Positions 8,456-17,855 of a stretch of 64,000 bases of DNA are shown here, piece after piece (position 1 is the stretch's first letter; the number at the start of each line of letters is the position of its first letter). Below the pieces are notes generated by a model. That model saw only the letters and a list, made by a program, of their open reading frames with translations, did not search any database and had not been told where the DNA came from. Source of the DNA: JBFGJY01 sp041576975 (lineage in GTDB: Bacteria > Pseudomonadota > Gammaproteobacteria > UBA4575); assembly GCA_041576975.1 (NCBI GenBank), contig JBFGJY010000004.1:1-64000 (forward strand), written 5' to 3'. The position numbers were made by a program, and so were the translations under genes.

Positions 8456-9871
8456 ATGTTTGGTAACCTAGTTTTTTTACTTACAGATATTCTGATTTTT
8501 GGTTTGGTATTGTGTATCGTTTCATTTTTTGTATACGCAATGCGAAAACCACATCTACGCAAACCATGGCGACAAGTGGTACGCAAAAAAGCTGGTGTCA
8601 TTTCAATAATTATCTTATCTGTTTATATCGGTATTGCGTTACTAGACTCCATGCATTTTCATCCAGTATTAGTAAATCAATCCAATAATCCTGGTGAAGT
8701 GCAGTACAGTGGCGAAGTACTAAGCGTGCTTGATCAGATGCTTTCCAATTTACGAATGAGTAGTGAAAAAACTTATTCGGCCCCCTTTGCTGCGCATTTA
8801 TATGCTAAGGAAACCATACAATTACCCGATGGTACGAAGCAACGTGTATATCCACGTTTATCTTGGGGTGCGGTGCATCTTGATGATCCTGAAAATCAAA
8901 AAACTGCAGACATAATCAAACTAGCCTTAATCGGCGTAATCAAGACTTTTCTTGTTTGGAGTGTGCTAGTTGCGTTGTTGTGTTTCTATGTATCCACAAA
9001 AGCAAAAAATTCATTTGGTAAAACAGTTAGAAGTATGTTTAGTGGCGAATCAGAAATCCCATGGATAACAGCAGTAATCACTTTAGCGATAGTTTTATTA
9101 GTACTAGTTGTTGGAGCGGAATGGGCAACAAAGTATCACGTACTCGGCACGGATAAAGTCGGTGAAGATGTTTTGTATCAAGCCCTCAAGAGTATTCGCA
9201 CTGGTGTAGTGATTGGAACTTTGACAACACTATTGATGCTGCCGTTTGCGATCACGCTGGGTATTATGGCCGGTTACTTTCGTGGCTGGATCGATGATGT
9301 CATTCAGTATCTTTACACCACGCTCAATTCTATTCCGGGTGTGTTGTTAATCGCTGCCGCAGTACTCATATTGAATGTGTATATGAGTAAACATGCTGAA
9401 GAGTTCGCCAGTCTGACTCAACGCGCAGATTTGAGATTGTTATTTCTGTGTTTAATTCTAGGTTTAACTAGCTGGACAGGGTTATGCCGCTTATTACGGG
9501 CAGAAACACTAAAGCTACGTGAAGTTGACTTTGTTCAAGCAGCCTCTGCATTTGGTGTAGGCTCAACTCAAACTATATTCAGGCATATTTTACCGAATGT
9601 AATGCATATTGTTTTGATCACATTAGTGCTAGATTTTAGCGGTTTAGTATTAGCAGAAGCTGTGTTGTCGTATATTAATATCGGTGTAGATCCTACTATG
9701 AATAGTTGGGGCAATATGATTAATAGCGCACGTCTTGAAATGGCACGTGAGCCTATCGTGTGGTGGTCATTAGCCGCTTCTTTATTTTTTATGTTTACAC
9801 TTGTGCTATTTGCAAATTTATTTGCTGATGTGGTGCGAGATGCACTAGATCCGCGGTTAGCAAAACAATAA
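8456..9871 (+). CDS. Peptide ABC transporter permease, DppC/YejE type, enlarged N-terminus
   Basis: The second permease of the importer starts 5 bp after the first. The C-terminal half is a standard BPD_transp_1 domain with the coupling loop VDFVQAASAFGVGSTQ and the ending DALDPRLAKQ. At 471 aa it is well above the 300-340 aa usual for this group. The extra length lies in the N-terminal half, which has two early membrane helices, a long presumed periplasmic loop at about residues 70-155, and two more helices before the core. The gene is intact, so this is an extension and not a frameshift. The function of the added part is unknown. Confidence 0.87.
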   Translation: MFGNLVFLLTDILIFGLVLCIVSFFVYAMRKPHLRKPWRQVVRKKAGVISIIILSVYIGIALLDSMHFHPVLVNQSNNPGEVQYSGEVLSVLDQMLSNLRMSSEKTYSAPFAAHLYAKETIQLPDGTKQRVYPRLSWGAVHLDDPENQKTADIIKLALIGVIKTFLVWSVLVALLCFYVSTKAKNSFGKTVRSMFSGESEIPWITAVITLAIVLLVLVVGAEWATKYHVLGTDKVGEDVLYQALKSIRTGVVIGTLTTLLMLPFAITLGIMAGYFRGWIDDVIQYLYTTLNSIPGVLLIAAAVLILNVYMSKHAEEFASLTQRADLRLLFLCLILGLTSWTGLCRLLRAETLKLREVDFVQAASAFGVGSTQTIFRHILPNVMHIVLITLVLDFSGLVLAEAVLSYINIGVDPTMNSWGNMINSARLEMAREPIVWWSLAASLFFMFTLVLFANLFADVVRDALDPRLAKQ

Positions 9872-9874
9872 ATC

Positions 9875-11542
9875 ATGTCTGATCTATTACTGCACGTAGA
9901 TAATTTAACGACAATATTCCAAACCAGTAGCCGCACGATTACTGCGGTAGATAATGTTAGCTTTAAAGTTAACACAGGTGAGACATTTGCTTTGGTGGGT
10001 GAATCGGGGAGTGGTAAATCGGTTACTGCATTATCTATTATTCGACTTTTGCCCGTGGCAGCGAAAGTGACTTCAGGCGCAGTAAATTTTGATGGTATTG
10101 ATCTGTTGGCCTTACCAGAACGCAACATGCGCGACATTCGTGGAAGTGGTATTTCAATGATATTTCAAGAACCAATGACATCGCTTAATCCGGTCGTAAA
10201 AGTAGGACGACAGATTTCTGAAGTGTTGGTGCGTCATCAAAAAATGACGAAGGCGCAGGCTCGTCAACGCGCCTTAGAATTATTGGATGCGGTAAAGATT
10301 CCTAAGCCTTCTTACACCATTGATACCTATGCGCATGAATTATCGGGGGGTATGAAACAACGTGTGATGATTGCCATTGCCTTAGCTTGTGAGCCTAAAC
10401 TGTTAATTGCAGATGAACCCACTACTGCGCTCGATGTGACGATACAGGCACAGGTATTGGATTTGATTAATGATCTGCAACAGCAATTTAAAATGGCGAT
10501 TGTCTTTATTACGCATGACCTGGCTGTAGTGAAACAAGTTGCCGATCATGTGGCGGTTATGAAAGAGGGTGAAATTGTTGAACAGTCCAGCAATGAGGTA
10601 TTCTTTTCTTCGCCACAACATCAATACAGTTGGGATCTATTTGCGGCTTTGCCAGCCATGGAGAAACGTGGCCGGCTGTTACTTGCGAGTAATCAAAAAA
10701 TACATAAACCTGCAACTAAAAATGTTAAAGATAATCACACCTTGCATGTAAATGAACTAAAAGTGCATTTTCCAATTCGCAAGGGGATTTTTAAACGCAC
10801 AGTAGGGTATGTAAAAGCGGTAGATGGAGTTTCGCTTGAAATACCTCCAGGTAAAACCGTTGCACTAGTAGGAGAGTCGGGTAGTGGTAAGACAACGGTT
10901 GGCAAGGGAATTTTACGATTAGTGCAACCAACATCTGGTGAAGTCACATACTTAGGCTTGCCAATTCACAACATCGACTATAAGCAGTTACTCGAACAGC
11001 GCACAAATTTACAAATAGTCTTTCAAGACCCGTACTCATCCATGAATCCACGCATGTTAGTAGGCGATATAATTGAAGAAGGGATGAAAACACTCAATGT
11101 AATTCCTGATGCTAATGCACGTAAGGCACGTGTTCTGGAATTACTTAAGCAAGTAGGTTTAGACGAATACGCACATCTTTATTATCCGCATGAATTTTCT
11201 GGTGGTCAGCGTCAACGCATTTGCATTGCCAGAGCACTGGCAGTAAATCCAAAGATTATTATCTGTGATGAACCAACCAGTGCCTTAGATGTTTCAGTGC
11301 AGGCACAAATCCTCGATTTGTTAAATAATTTACAAGCCCAATATGGGATTAGCTATTTGTTTATCACTCATAATATGTCAGTTGTGGCTTATTTTGCAGA
11401 TCGAGTAGCGGTGATGTATCAGGGTAAGATTGTTGAACAAGGTGAAGTTGAACAGGTTCTAACTCATCCAAATCACGAATATACAAAAAAATTGTTGAGC
11501 GCCGTTCCGAAGTTGGTGCCACCGACACGGGTAGCATTATAG
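9875..11542 (+). CDS. Peptide ABC transporter, fused double ATPase (YejF/GsiA-like)
   Basis: This 555-aa protein contains two complete ABC ATPase halves and energises the importer encoded upstream. Both Walker A motifs are intact: GESGSGKS near residue 45 and GESGSGKT near 335. The signature motifs are LSGGMKQR and FSGGQRQR, and the Walker B motifs read LLIADEPTTALD and IIICDEPTSALD. An oligopeptide-type C-terminal extension follows each half. It begins 3 bp after the permease stop and ends the operon, converging with the FHA gene. Confidence 0.92.
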   Translation: MSDLLLHVDNLTTIFQTSSRTITAVDNVSFKVNTGETFALVGESGSGKSVTALSIIRLLPVAAKVTSGAVNFDGIDLLALPERNMRDIRGSGISMIFQEPMTSLNPVVKVGRQISEVLVRHQKMTKAQARQRALELLDAVKIPKPSYTIDTYAHELSGGMKQRVMIAIALACEPKLLIADEPTTALDVTIQAQVLDLINDLQQQFKMAIVFITHDLAVVKQVADHVAVMKEGEIVEQSSNEVFFSSPQHQYSWDLFAALPAMEKRGRLLLASNQKIHKPATKNVKDNHTLHVNELKVHFPIRKGIFKRTVGYVKAVDGVSLEIPPGKTVALVGESGSGKTTVGKGILRLVQPTSGEVTYLGLPIHNIDYKQLLEQRTNLQIVFQDPYSSMNPRMLVGDIIEEGMKTLNVIPDANARKARVLELLKQVGLDEYAHLYYPHEFSGGQRQRICIARALAVNPKIIICDEPTSALDVSVQAQILDLLNNLQAQYGISYLFITHNMSVVAYFADRVAVMYQGKIVEQGEVEQVLTHPNHEYTKKLLSAVPKLVPPTRVAL

Positions 11543-11545
11543 ATT

Positions 11546-12436
11546 TTATTCGACAAAAAATTCTAATTTAATACCCGCGACATCGATAATGTCGTGGTCT
11601 TCTAAAGGTTGCGCCTTACCTTCAATGACTTCGCCATTTAATTTAGAAGCGGTGTCTTCGCTGCCGTCTATATGTATGATGAAGTAACCGCTACTCCTTT
11701 TTGTAATGCCAACTACGGCAACGTTAGGTTTTCCAATTGTGGTTAGAGATTTATCTAGTACTAATTCCTTACCGCTGTTACTGCCACTTAGAATTTGAAT
11801 AAGTCCAAGCTTATTTGCACTAGAAATTAACTGAGTGGGACAATCATGTTGTTGAGTTGACTCTTCTGGGTGTTGTTCTTTGTCTTCATTTACTTCTTCG
11901 ATGGGATCAGCTGCCTCCTTATTATTAACAGTGCTGATATTCTCGTTTATGTTATTTACATCATCCATTATGTTCTCATTAACATCTTTAATTACCTCGC
12001 TAGAGTTATCACTCGATTGTCTTTCAGCATTGGCCAAGGCATAAATCTCATCAACTACACTTTTGATTGAGTCATCAAGATTTTTTTCGCTAGAATTTGG
12101 TGTCATCACTACCGTCTTTTCAAATTCACTATTCGCGGAGCTGGTGGCTAAATGATTAATGTATTTAATGCGGTGGTTGCCAATATCAATGATATCGCCA
12201 TCTTTGAGGGCGTGTTTTTTAACAATTTTAGAATTCACAAAAGTGCCATTAGTGCTATTTAGGTCTTCTAAAAAAGAATCATTGAGTACAGTCGTGATTT
12301 GTGAGTGATAGCCACTGATTGCAAGATTGTCTAAACAAATATCATTATCAGTACGCCGACCGATAGTGATTGTATCTTTATCAATTGTGTATTCGTCTAA
12401 GACTTTATCATCAACACTTAAGATTAATTTAGGCAT
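11546..12436 (-). CDS. FHA-domain protein of a phospho-signalling operon
   Basis: The 296-aa protein opens with a clear forkhead-associated domain at about residues 20-95, the fold that binds phosphothreonine. The hallmarks are IGRRTDNDI, the SxxH in SGYHSQI and LNSTNGTFVN. An acidic, low-complexity linker follows. The C-terminal 80 residues look like a second, degenerate FHA fold (IGKPNVAVVG ... IIDVAGIKLEF) that lacks the key serine/histidine. It is the last gene of the kinase, phosphatase, FHA operon, 9 bp after the phosphatase, and is a likely kinase substrate or reader. No type VI secretion genes are in the window. Confidence 0.82.
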   Translation of the reverse strand: MPKLILSVDDKVLDEYTIDKDTITIGRRTDNDICLDNLAISGYHSQITTVLNDSFLEDLNSTNGTFVNSKIVKKHALKDGDIIDIGNHRIKYINHLATSSANSEFEKTVVMTPNSSEKNLDDSIKSVVDEIYALANAERQSSDNSSEVIKDVNENIMDDVNNINENISTVNNKEAADPIEEVNEDKEQHPEESTQQHDCPTQLISSANKLGLIQILSGSNSGKELVLDKSLTTIGKPNVAVVGITKRSSGYFIIHIDGSEDTASKLNGEVIEGKAQPLEDHDIIDVAGIKLEFFVE

Positions 12437-12445
12437 GTCAGTGTT

Positions 12446-13273
12446 CTACTTTGGTAGAAATTTACTGAATTTTTTCTTCCAGGCTTTCTTTCCAGGAAAC
12501 TCTTTGTTGGGTTTTGCCAATAGAACCGAAACGTTATCTCGGCCCCCATTTTCATTGGCAATGGTGATCAATCTATCCGCCAATTGATCAAGATTATCCT
12601 TGAATGCTGTTACTGTTGCAAAAATTTCCTGATCATCGACCATATCTGTCAGACCATCGGAACAAAGAAGATAAATATCTCCTGGCATTGCTAAATCTTC
12701 TTTGATATCGACAGCAATACTACCTTCAATGCCAAGAGCACGTGTAACCAAATTTTTATTTAGTGAAGAATTCGCTTCCTCTTGAGTATAAAAACCGCGA
12801 TCAACTAGTTCTTGTAGTAACGTGTGGTCAACAGTAACTTGTTGAAGATTTCCATCTCTATAACGATACATCCTGGAATCACCAACATGCGCTATAGTAA
12901 TTTGGTTATCATAAAAAATAGCCATCACCAAAGTAGTTCCCATGCCACGATATTGTGGTTCAGTACTGCTTACAGAAAATATCGTTTCATTAGCCTTAAC
13001 TACTGATTTACGTGCTGCTAAACTTTCTTTTGTGTAACCAGTTTGTTCATCGGTCTCTCCTGGTGAGAGTTTAGGGATTTCAGCACGCAGTTCCTCTAAG
13101 ATTGTGTTGACGGCTAAGCGGCTGGCAACTTCTCCGCCTTTATAACCTCCCATGCCATCTGCTAATACAACTAAGCCGATTTCTTGGTCCTCACCAATTT
13201 TGTCTTCATTATTTGATCGCACCAGACCAGTATTTGAGCGTCCTGCGATGTCTAAAATGCCTTTGAGATTCAT
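12446..13273 (-). CDS. PP2C-family Ser/Thr protein phosphatase
   Basis: This 275-aa protein is a stand-alone PP2C (Stp-type) metal-dependent phosphatase. The metal-binding aspartate motifs are present as ADGMGGYKGG, HVGDSRMYRY, LCSDGLTDMV and GGRDNVSVL, in the usual order. It probably reverses the action of the kinase encoded 9 bp upstream. No membrane segment is visible, so it should be cytoplasmic. The C-terminus is short and basic (KKAWKKKFSKF). Confidence 0.92.
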   Translation of the reverse strand: MNLKGILDIAGRSNTGLVRSNNEDKIGEDQEIGLVVLADGMGGYKGGEVASRLAVNTILEELRAEIPKLSPGETDEQTGYTKESLAARKSVVKANETIFSVSSTEPQYRGMGTTLVMAIFYDNQITIAHVGDSRMYRYRDGNLQQVTVDHTLLQELVDRGFYTQEEANSSLNKNLVTRALGIEGSIAVDIKEDLAMPGDIYLLCSDGLTDMVDDQEIFATVTAFKDNLDQLADRLITIANENGGRDNVSVLLAKPNKEFPGKKAWKKKFSKFLPK

Positions 13274-13282
13274 AACAAAAAT

Positions 13283-14758
13283 CTAGCCGTCTAACATCAT
13301 CTGACATTCGCGTAGCTTATTAGCCATGCTTGCTGCAGATTGAAAGCGTTTGTCAGGGTCTTTTTCTAGTGACTTGTTTACAGTCCAGGCAATGCAGGAT
13401 GGTGTGCTCGGATTGATTTCGATTATATCTTTATGTCGTTCATGTGTGATCGAGCGTATCAGTTCTGCCATAGTTTTGGGACGAAAAGGTGGTGAGCCTG
13501 TTAATAAGTGGTAAAGGCTAACACCCAAAGAATATAAGTCTGAGCGCGCATCTAATCTCTCTCCTGCCAGCTGTTCAGGAGACATGTATAAAGGTGTTCC
13601 TAATATCGATCCCGCACGAGTGCGTGTAGAATCAGGTATTCTCGCGATTCCAAAATCAGTAAGCTTAACGTAATCATCGGTTTGGTTATACAAAATATTT
13701 GCTGGTTTAATGTCTCGATGGATCACATCTTGCTTGTGTGCATAGGCTAACGCATCTGCACATTGTGCAATTAATTTTAATAGATTTTTAGGGTGTAAAA
13801 GTTTATCAGCACGGGCAAAGTTACGTAAGTTGATACCGTCCACGTACTCCATCGCAATGTATGCGAATCCATCTGTTTCGCCGTTATCGAATATTTTAAC
13901 GATGTTTGGATGATCTAAATTCCCGGCCGTGTCTACTTCTCTATGAAACCGAAATTTGTATTCATCTAGTTGGTTAGCATCTAGTTCATCAGTTAAGTTG
14001 AGTACCTTAATTGCAACCATTCTATCTGCAGCTATATCTTTTCCTTTGAATACAGCACCGGTAGTACCTTTGCCTAGTAGTTCAATTGCTTTATAGCGAC
14101 TTCCATAGAGTTGTGGGTAATCACTTAATTCCTCTTCAGTTTTTGAACTATCATCTTTAAGTGTGATGAAAGTTGAGTCTGTGTCTTCAACAGTGGTTAC
14201 AAGTTTTTCTTGAATTGATTCTGCAATTATATCAGTTTCTACTGGTACTTCTTTGGTTACAATCTGTTGATCAGAATCAACATTAGGCTCGATCTCAAAG
14301 GACTGTAAGCGCTCTTTTACATCTTTGAAATTAGGCTCATATGTTGAGATGTAAAGTAGAACTCGTTTAGCGTTTTCCGGATCACCTTTAATTTGAAAAT
14401 CTATAGCCAAATTATATAGCAAGTTTGCTGTGTCATGGTTGTGTGTGCATTGCTTGAATTTTTCAAAGGCTAGACTCAGCTGACCTAGGCCCTGTAGTTT
14501 TAGTCCAACACTACGTGCATTATTTCTTGATAAGAAACGATCCGCTGCAGTCGGAGAGGGTGCTGGAGTTTCGTCAGCACCGACTTGTAGAATAAGCCAT
14601 GAAGTTACAATTAGTGCAACTAGTGTCAATATCGTAATCCACGGTGAAAGATGCCAGCTCCACTGGCCCGCAGCAACAATAATTAGACAAAATAGGCTAA
14701 ATACTACCCATTTATTATTTACTATAGTCGCTTTCAGCATTCTTACCATATTGCACAA
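13283..14758 (-). CDS. Membrane-anchored Ser/Thr protein kinase (PknB-like)
   Basis: The 491-aa protein has two adjacent N-terminal hydrophobic helices at about residues 14-52, a helical region resembling TPR repeats at about 75-155, a variable linker, and a Hanks-type kinase domain at about 218-480. Visible motifs are the glycine loop LLGKGTTGAVFKG, the invariant lysine in VAIKVL, the catalytic HRDIKPANIL, the DFG in KLTDFG and the APE-equivalent MSPEQL, so it should be active. The arginine before the catalytic aspartate suggests activation-loop control. Unlike classical PknB, the anchor is N-terminal and there are no PASTA repeats. ATG 14758 is taken; methionines at codons 4 and 7 are alternatives. 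Confidence 0.9.
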   Translation of the reverse strand: MCNMVRMLKATIVNNKWVVFSLFCLIIVAAGQWSWHLSPWITILTLVALIVTSWLILQVGADETPAPSPTAADRFLSRNNARSVGLKLQGLGQLSLAFEKFKQCTHNHDTANLLYNLAIDFQIKGDPENAKRVLLYISTYEPNFKDVKERLQSFEIEPNVDSDQQIVTKEVPVETDIIAESIQEKLVTTVEDTDSTFITLKDDSSKTEEELSDYPQLYGSRYKAIELLGKGTTGAVFKGKDIAADRMVAIKVLNLTDELDANQLDEYKFRFHREVDTAGNLDHPNIVKIFDNGETDGFAYIAMEYVDGINLRNFARADKLLHPKNLLKLIAQCADALAYAHKQDVIHRDIKPANILYNQTDDYVKLTDFGIARIPDSTRTRAGSILGTPLYMSPEQLAGERLDARSDLYSLGVSLYHLLTGSPPFRPKTMAELIRSITHERHKDIIEINPSTPSCIAWTVNKSLEKDPDKRFQSAASMANKLRECQMMLDG

Positions 14759-15060
14759 TAGAGCCTAGGAAAAGACTCATTGTCTGTACATCCATTTGTA
14801 CATCGGTTGTCTAATGATCTGTCTAGGCGCGAATTTTTTTGCGTCATTACTGACTTCTGATCAGTAACTCTAAAAGCATGATATTCGGCTCATATATCCC
14901 CTATCTTTGGGGGTTTATATGATTTGGGAGCATACTACAGACACCTCTGTTACCACCATAATTGGCGGCTCGGGGTGCGACGAATAATCTTATTTTAATG
15001 ACGTAGGTCGAAAAATCAGTGGATTATGGGAGCAAAGCTTCAAATTTGGCGTAATTTGGC
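14759..15060. other. Intergenic region between kinase operon and mltD
   Basis: About 300 bp, presumably containing the promoter of the minus-strand kinase operon and the end of the mltD transcript. A 7-bp inverted repeat (ttactga / tcagtaa, 14847-14867) and a cccc/gggg mini-hairpin near 14900 are visible. Neither has a T-tract positioned to make it a convincing terminator. No ORF or RNA gene was recognised. Confidence 0.5.
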
Positions 15061-16467
15061 TTAGTCAATGAGAATGGATTCTCCAGGGATAAGGGGTTGA
15101 TTTGGGTTCCTGCCATTGATTATGGCCAAGCGATCTACCGTAGTGTTGTTGCGATTTGCTATCTTCCAAAAGCTGTCTCCCATCGCGATTACATAGAAAT
15201 ATGGGGCTTCTATATTACTCGGTTTAGAAGCTGATACTTGTTCTGTTACTGCATGGCGAGTAGTAATCTTTTTACTATTATTTTTAACGGGCGGGACTCG
15301 AAGAGAGTGCCCAGCCACGATGGTATTGCCGTTCAGATTATTTGCCTCTCGTATCATCGCTACGGATGTGCTGTAGCGTTTCGCGATACTACTCAAGGAT
15401 TCACCTTTAGCAACAATATGTTTTTGCCAGGCTGGCAAAGTTTCTTCGGGCATACTATCGATGATCATCGACAATAGCTCAGCGTCATGCTTTGGAACTA
15501 ATAAGCAATAGCCTTCAGGGATGAGGTAATTTAGATTTCGCAGGGCTGGATTTAGCATGCACAGTTCAGTTGCATTAATGCCTGATGTTTGAATAAGTTT
15601 TGAAGTGGATATGCGTTTATTAACTTCAATAGTTTCTATGTGAGGTTCATCGGCTATAGGATGAAGTAGAGTGCTGCTTAATTGCTTATCACTTACTATT
15701 GCACTTAACGCTAATATTTTAGGGATGTAATCACGTGTTTCTCGTGGCAACTGCAGATCCCAATAATTTTCTTCGTTGTTATTCGCAGTGTTTGTTTTTA
15801 ACGCTCGTTTTACACGCTGTGGACCTGCATTGTATGCAGCTAAGGCAAGTAACCAATTAGCATCGAATTGATTATAGAGGTAGGCAAGATAGTCCAGCGC
15901 AGCAGCGGTAGAGGCATACACATCATGGCGGCCATCGTAACCATATGTCTGTTGTAAGCCAAATTCTTTTGCGGTATAGGGCATGAATTGCCACAACCCT
16001 ACAGCTTTAGCGCGTGAGCGTGCTTTAGGGAAATAACTGCTCTCTACGATCGGCAAAATTGCCAACTCGGCTGGCATCTGACGCTGTTCAATCTCGCTTA
16101 AAATAAAATGGATAAAAGGTTCTGCTTGTCGCGTTACAATAGATAAGTAATCAGCATTGTTTAGATATTTTTGTTTTTGTTGAACAACACGAGGATGCTC
16201 ATAGAATTGAGATAAAGCTAAATTTTTTGCAATATGTTGCCAAATGAGTTGTTCGTTACTAGTGAATTTGATAGAAGAAGATTCGATAACAGGCACATTT
16301 ATTGGAGGAACAATAAAATCAGGAGTAAGTGCATCGTCTGTTGCAATTCCAGTCAAAACTTCATTGCTTGAATTGTTCGGATTTGTAGGGGAGTGGGTGC
16401 AACCGGTGAAAAAAAGTGTCAATGCTGTAAACAGAGAGTAAATTATACTTGATACTTTCTCACTCAT
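15061..16467 (-). CDS. mltD: Membrane-bound lytic murein transglycosylase D
   Basis: MltD cleaves peptidoglycan glycan strands. The 468-aa protein begins with a lipoprotein signal peptide and lipobox FTGC (Cys23), so it should be lipid-anchored. A lysozyme-like SLT domain at about residues 140-260 carries the catalytic glutamate in VESSYFP, then GLWQFMP and LAAYNAGPQRV. Two LysM peptidoglycan-binding repeats follow at about 347-392 and 422-467. E. coli MltD has the same layout. As in E. coli it lies divergent to the yafS-rnhA-dnaQ side, but the glyoxalase gene gloB normally found in between is absent. Confidence 0.94.
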   Translation of the reverse strand: MSEKVSSIIYSLFTALTLFFTGCTHSPTNPNNSSNEVLTGIATDDALTPDFIVPPINVPVIESSSIKFTSNEQLIWQHIAKNLALSQFYEHPRVVQQKQKYLNNADYLSIVTRQAEPFIHFILSEIEQRQMPAELAILPIVESSYFPKARSRAKAVGLWQFMPYTAKEFGLQQTYGYDGRHDVYASTAAALDYLAYLYNQFDANWLLALAAYNAGPQRVKRALKTNTANNNEENYWDLQLPRETRDYIPKILALSAIVSDKQLSSTLLHPIADEPHIETIEVNKRISTSKLIQTSGINATELCMLNPALRNLNYLIPEGYCLLVPKHDAELLSMIIDSMPEETLPAWQKHIVAKGESLSSIAKRYSTSVAMIREANNLNGNTIVAGHSLRVPPVKNNSKKITTRHAVTEQVSASKPSNIEAPYFYVIAMGDSFWKIANRNNTTVDRLAIINGRNPNQPLIPGESILID

Positions 16468-16601
16468 GTGCGCGAAGAATAAAGATACAAATTGAGGAGA
16501 TCAACATAAAAAATATAATGGAAATAGAAAAATTATTATATGTATTGAATCTTTTTCGAAGGTTTGCATCACAACTAATTGTTTTAAGGTAAAATTAAGC
16601 C

Positions 16602-17384
16602 ATGCAAATCTCTCAGCTATTCAATACTTCAAAAATTGCTCAGCAATTGAGTGATTGGTATGCAAGCCCTGCTGGACAAATACTAAGCAAAGAGTTGGGA
16701 AATAAATTAGAGCAGTTATTACCGAATCTATTTGGTTATTATGCCTTACAAATAGGGACAATCTGCAATGATATAGATTTGATGAGTAGCAGTACGATTG
16801 GTAAAAAAATATACATGACAGAGAATTCCAAGCAGGGAGTCGTTGCAGCAAGTCCGCTAGCTTTACCTTTTCCACAAGATACTTTGGACTTAATTGTATT
16901 ACCACATACCTTAGATTTTACTAGTGATCCTCACCAAGTTTTACGCGAGGTGCATCGGGTACTTGTTTCCGAAGGCCACATTGTACTGATAGCATTTAAT
17001 CCTCTAAGTATGTTGGGTTTGTGTAAGCTTGCATTGACACGTAGCAAACGTGTTCCATGGACTGGCCATTTCTATTCTTCACGAAGATTAAAAGATTGGC
17101 TCGCATTATTAGATTTCACTGTAAATGTAACCGAGCATGTAGGCTTACGTCCACCACTACAGAATCTGCGTCTTCAGCAGCGTTTAGAGTTTCTTAATAA
17201 GGTTGACCGTTATGGAATGGGTCGCTTAGGTGGCGTGCAAATATTTGTTGCCAAGAAACGTGTGTTTACGCTTACACCCAGTCCCCAACTCTGGCGTCCA
17301 CGTCGTCGTATCCTTCCGGTAAATGTGGCAGAACCTACTGTAAGACAGATGAGTCATGTCAGAACAAGTCGAAATCTACACTGA
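16602..17384 (+). CDS. yafS: YafS-like class I methyltransferase
   Basis: The 260-aa protein is a putative SAM-dependent methyltransferase of the YafS group, whose substrate is unknown. The middle shows LPHTLDFTSDPHQVLREVHR and GHIVLIAFNPLSM, the usual post-motif strands of the Methyltransf_11 fold. The glycine-rich motif I is poorly preserved (QIGT), so catalytic activity is not certain. Context supports the call, since in E. coli yafS lies between mltD/gloB and rnhA/dnaQ. The end overlaps the start of rnhA by 29 bp. Confidence 0.8.
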   Translation: MQISQLFNTSKIAQQLSDWYASPAGQILSKELGNKLEQLLPNLFGYYALQIGTICNDIDLMSSSTIGKKIYMTENSKQGVVAASPLALPFPQDTLDLIVLPHTLDFTSDPHQVLREVHRVLVSEGHIVLIAFNPLSMLGLCKLALTRSKRVPWTGHFYSSRRLKDWLALLDFTVNVTEHVGLRPPLQNLRLQQRLEFLNKVDRYGMGRLGGVQIFVAKKRVFTLTPSPQLWRPRRRILPVNVAEPTVRQMSHVRTSRNLH

Positions 17385-17796
17385 TGGTGCCTGTCGTGGT
17401 AATCCTGGACCAGGAGGATGGGCAGCAATTTTGCGGTATCGAGATAATGAAACCTTAATCCATGGCGCAGAAGCCGAAACCACAAATAACCGCATGGAAT
17501 TGCAAGCCGCAGTGTCGGCATTACAAAAATTAAAACGTCCTTGTAGTGTTCGTATCACTACCGATTCACGTTATTTAATGGATGGAATTCAACATTGGTT
17601 ACCAAATTGGAAACAAAATGGTTGGAAAACCTCTGCAAAAAAACCTGTAAAGAACGATGACTTATGGCGTCAATTGGATAAGTTAGTTGAAGGTCACAAT
17701 ATTACTTGGAATTGGGTAAAAGGCCATAGTGGTCACGCTGAAAACGAGCGAGTGGATCGTTTGGCCAATGAAGCGATTGATAATCTGTTATCGTAG
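17356..17796 (+). CDS. rnhA: Ribonuclease HI
   Basis: RNase HI degrades the RNA strand of RNA/DNA hybrids. The 146-aa protein has all four catalytic acidic residues in context: IYTDGACRGNPGPGG, NNRMELQAA, TDSRYLMDGI and NERVDRLANEA. The basic protrusion helix (KQNGWKTSAKKPVKN) and the WVKGHSGH loop are also present. It starts 29 bp inside yafS, which suggests coupled expression, and dnaQ follows after about 60 bp. Confidence 0.97.
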   Translation: MSEQVEIYTDGACRGNPGPGGWAAILRYRDNETLIHGAEAETTNNRMELQAAVSALQKLKRPCSVRITTDSRYLMDGIQHWLPNWKQNGWKTSAKKPVKNDDLWRQLDKLVEGHNITWNWVKGHSGHAENERVDRLANEAIDNLLS

Positions 17797-17855
17797 AACT
17801 ATCAATTGTCAAGTTGTTTTAATTAAATCAAAATTAAATATTAAATCTTTAAAAT

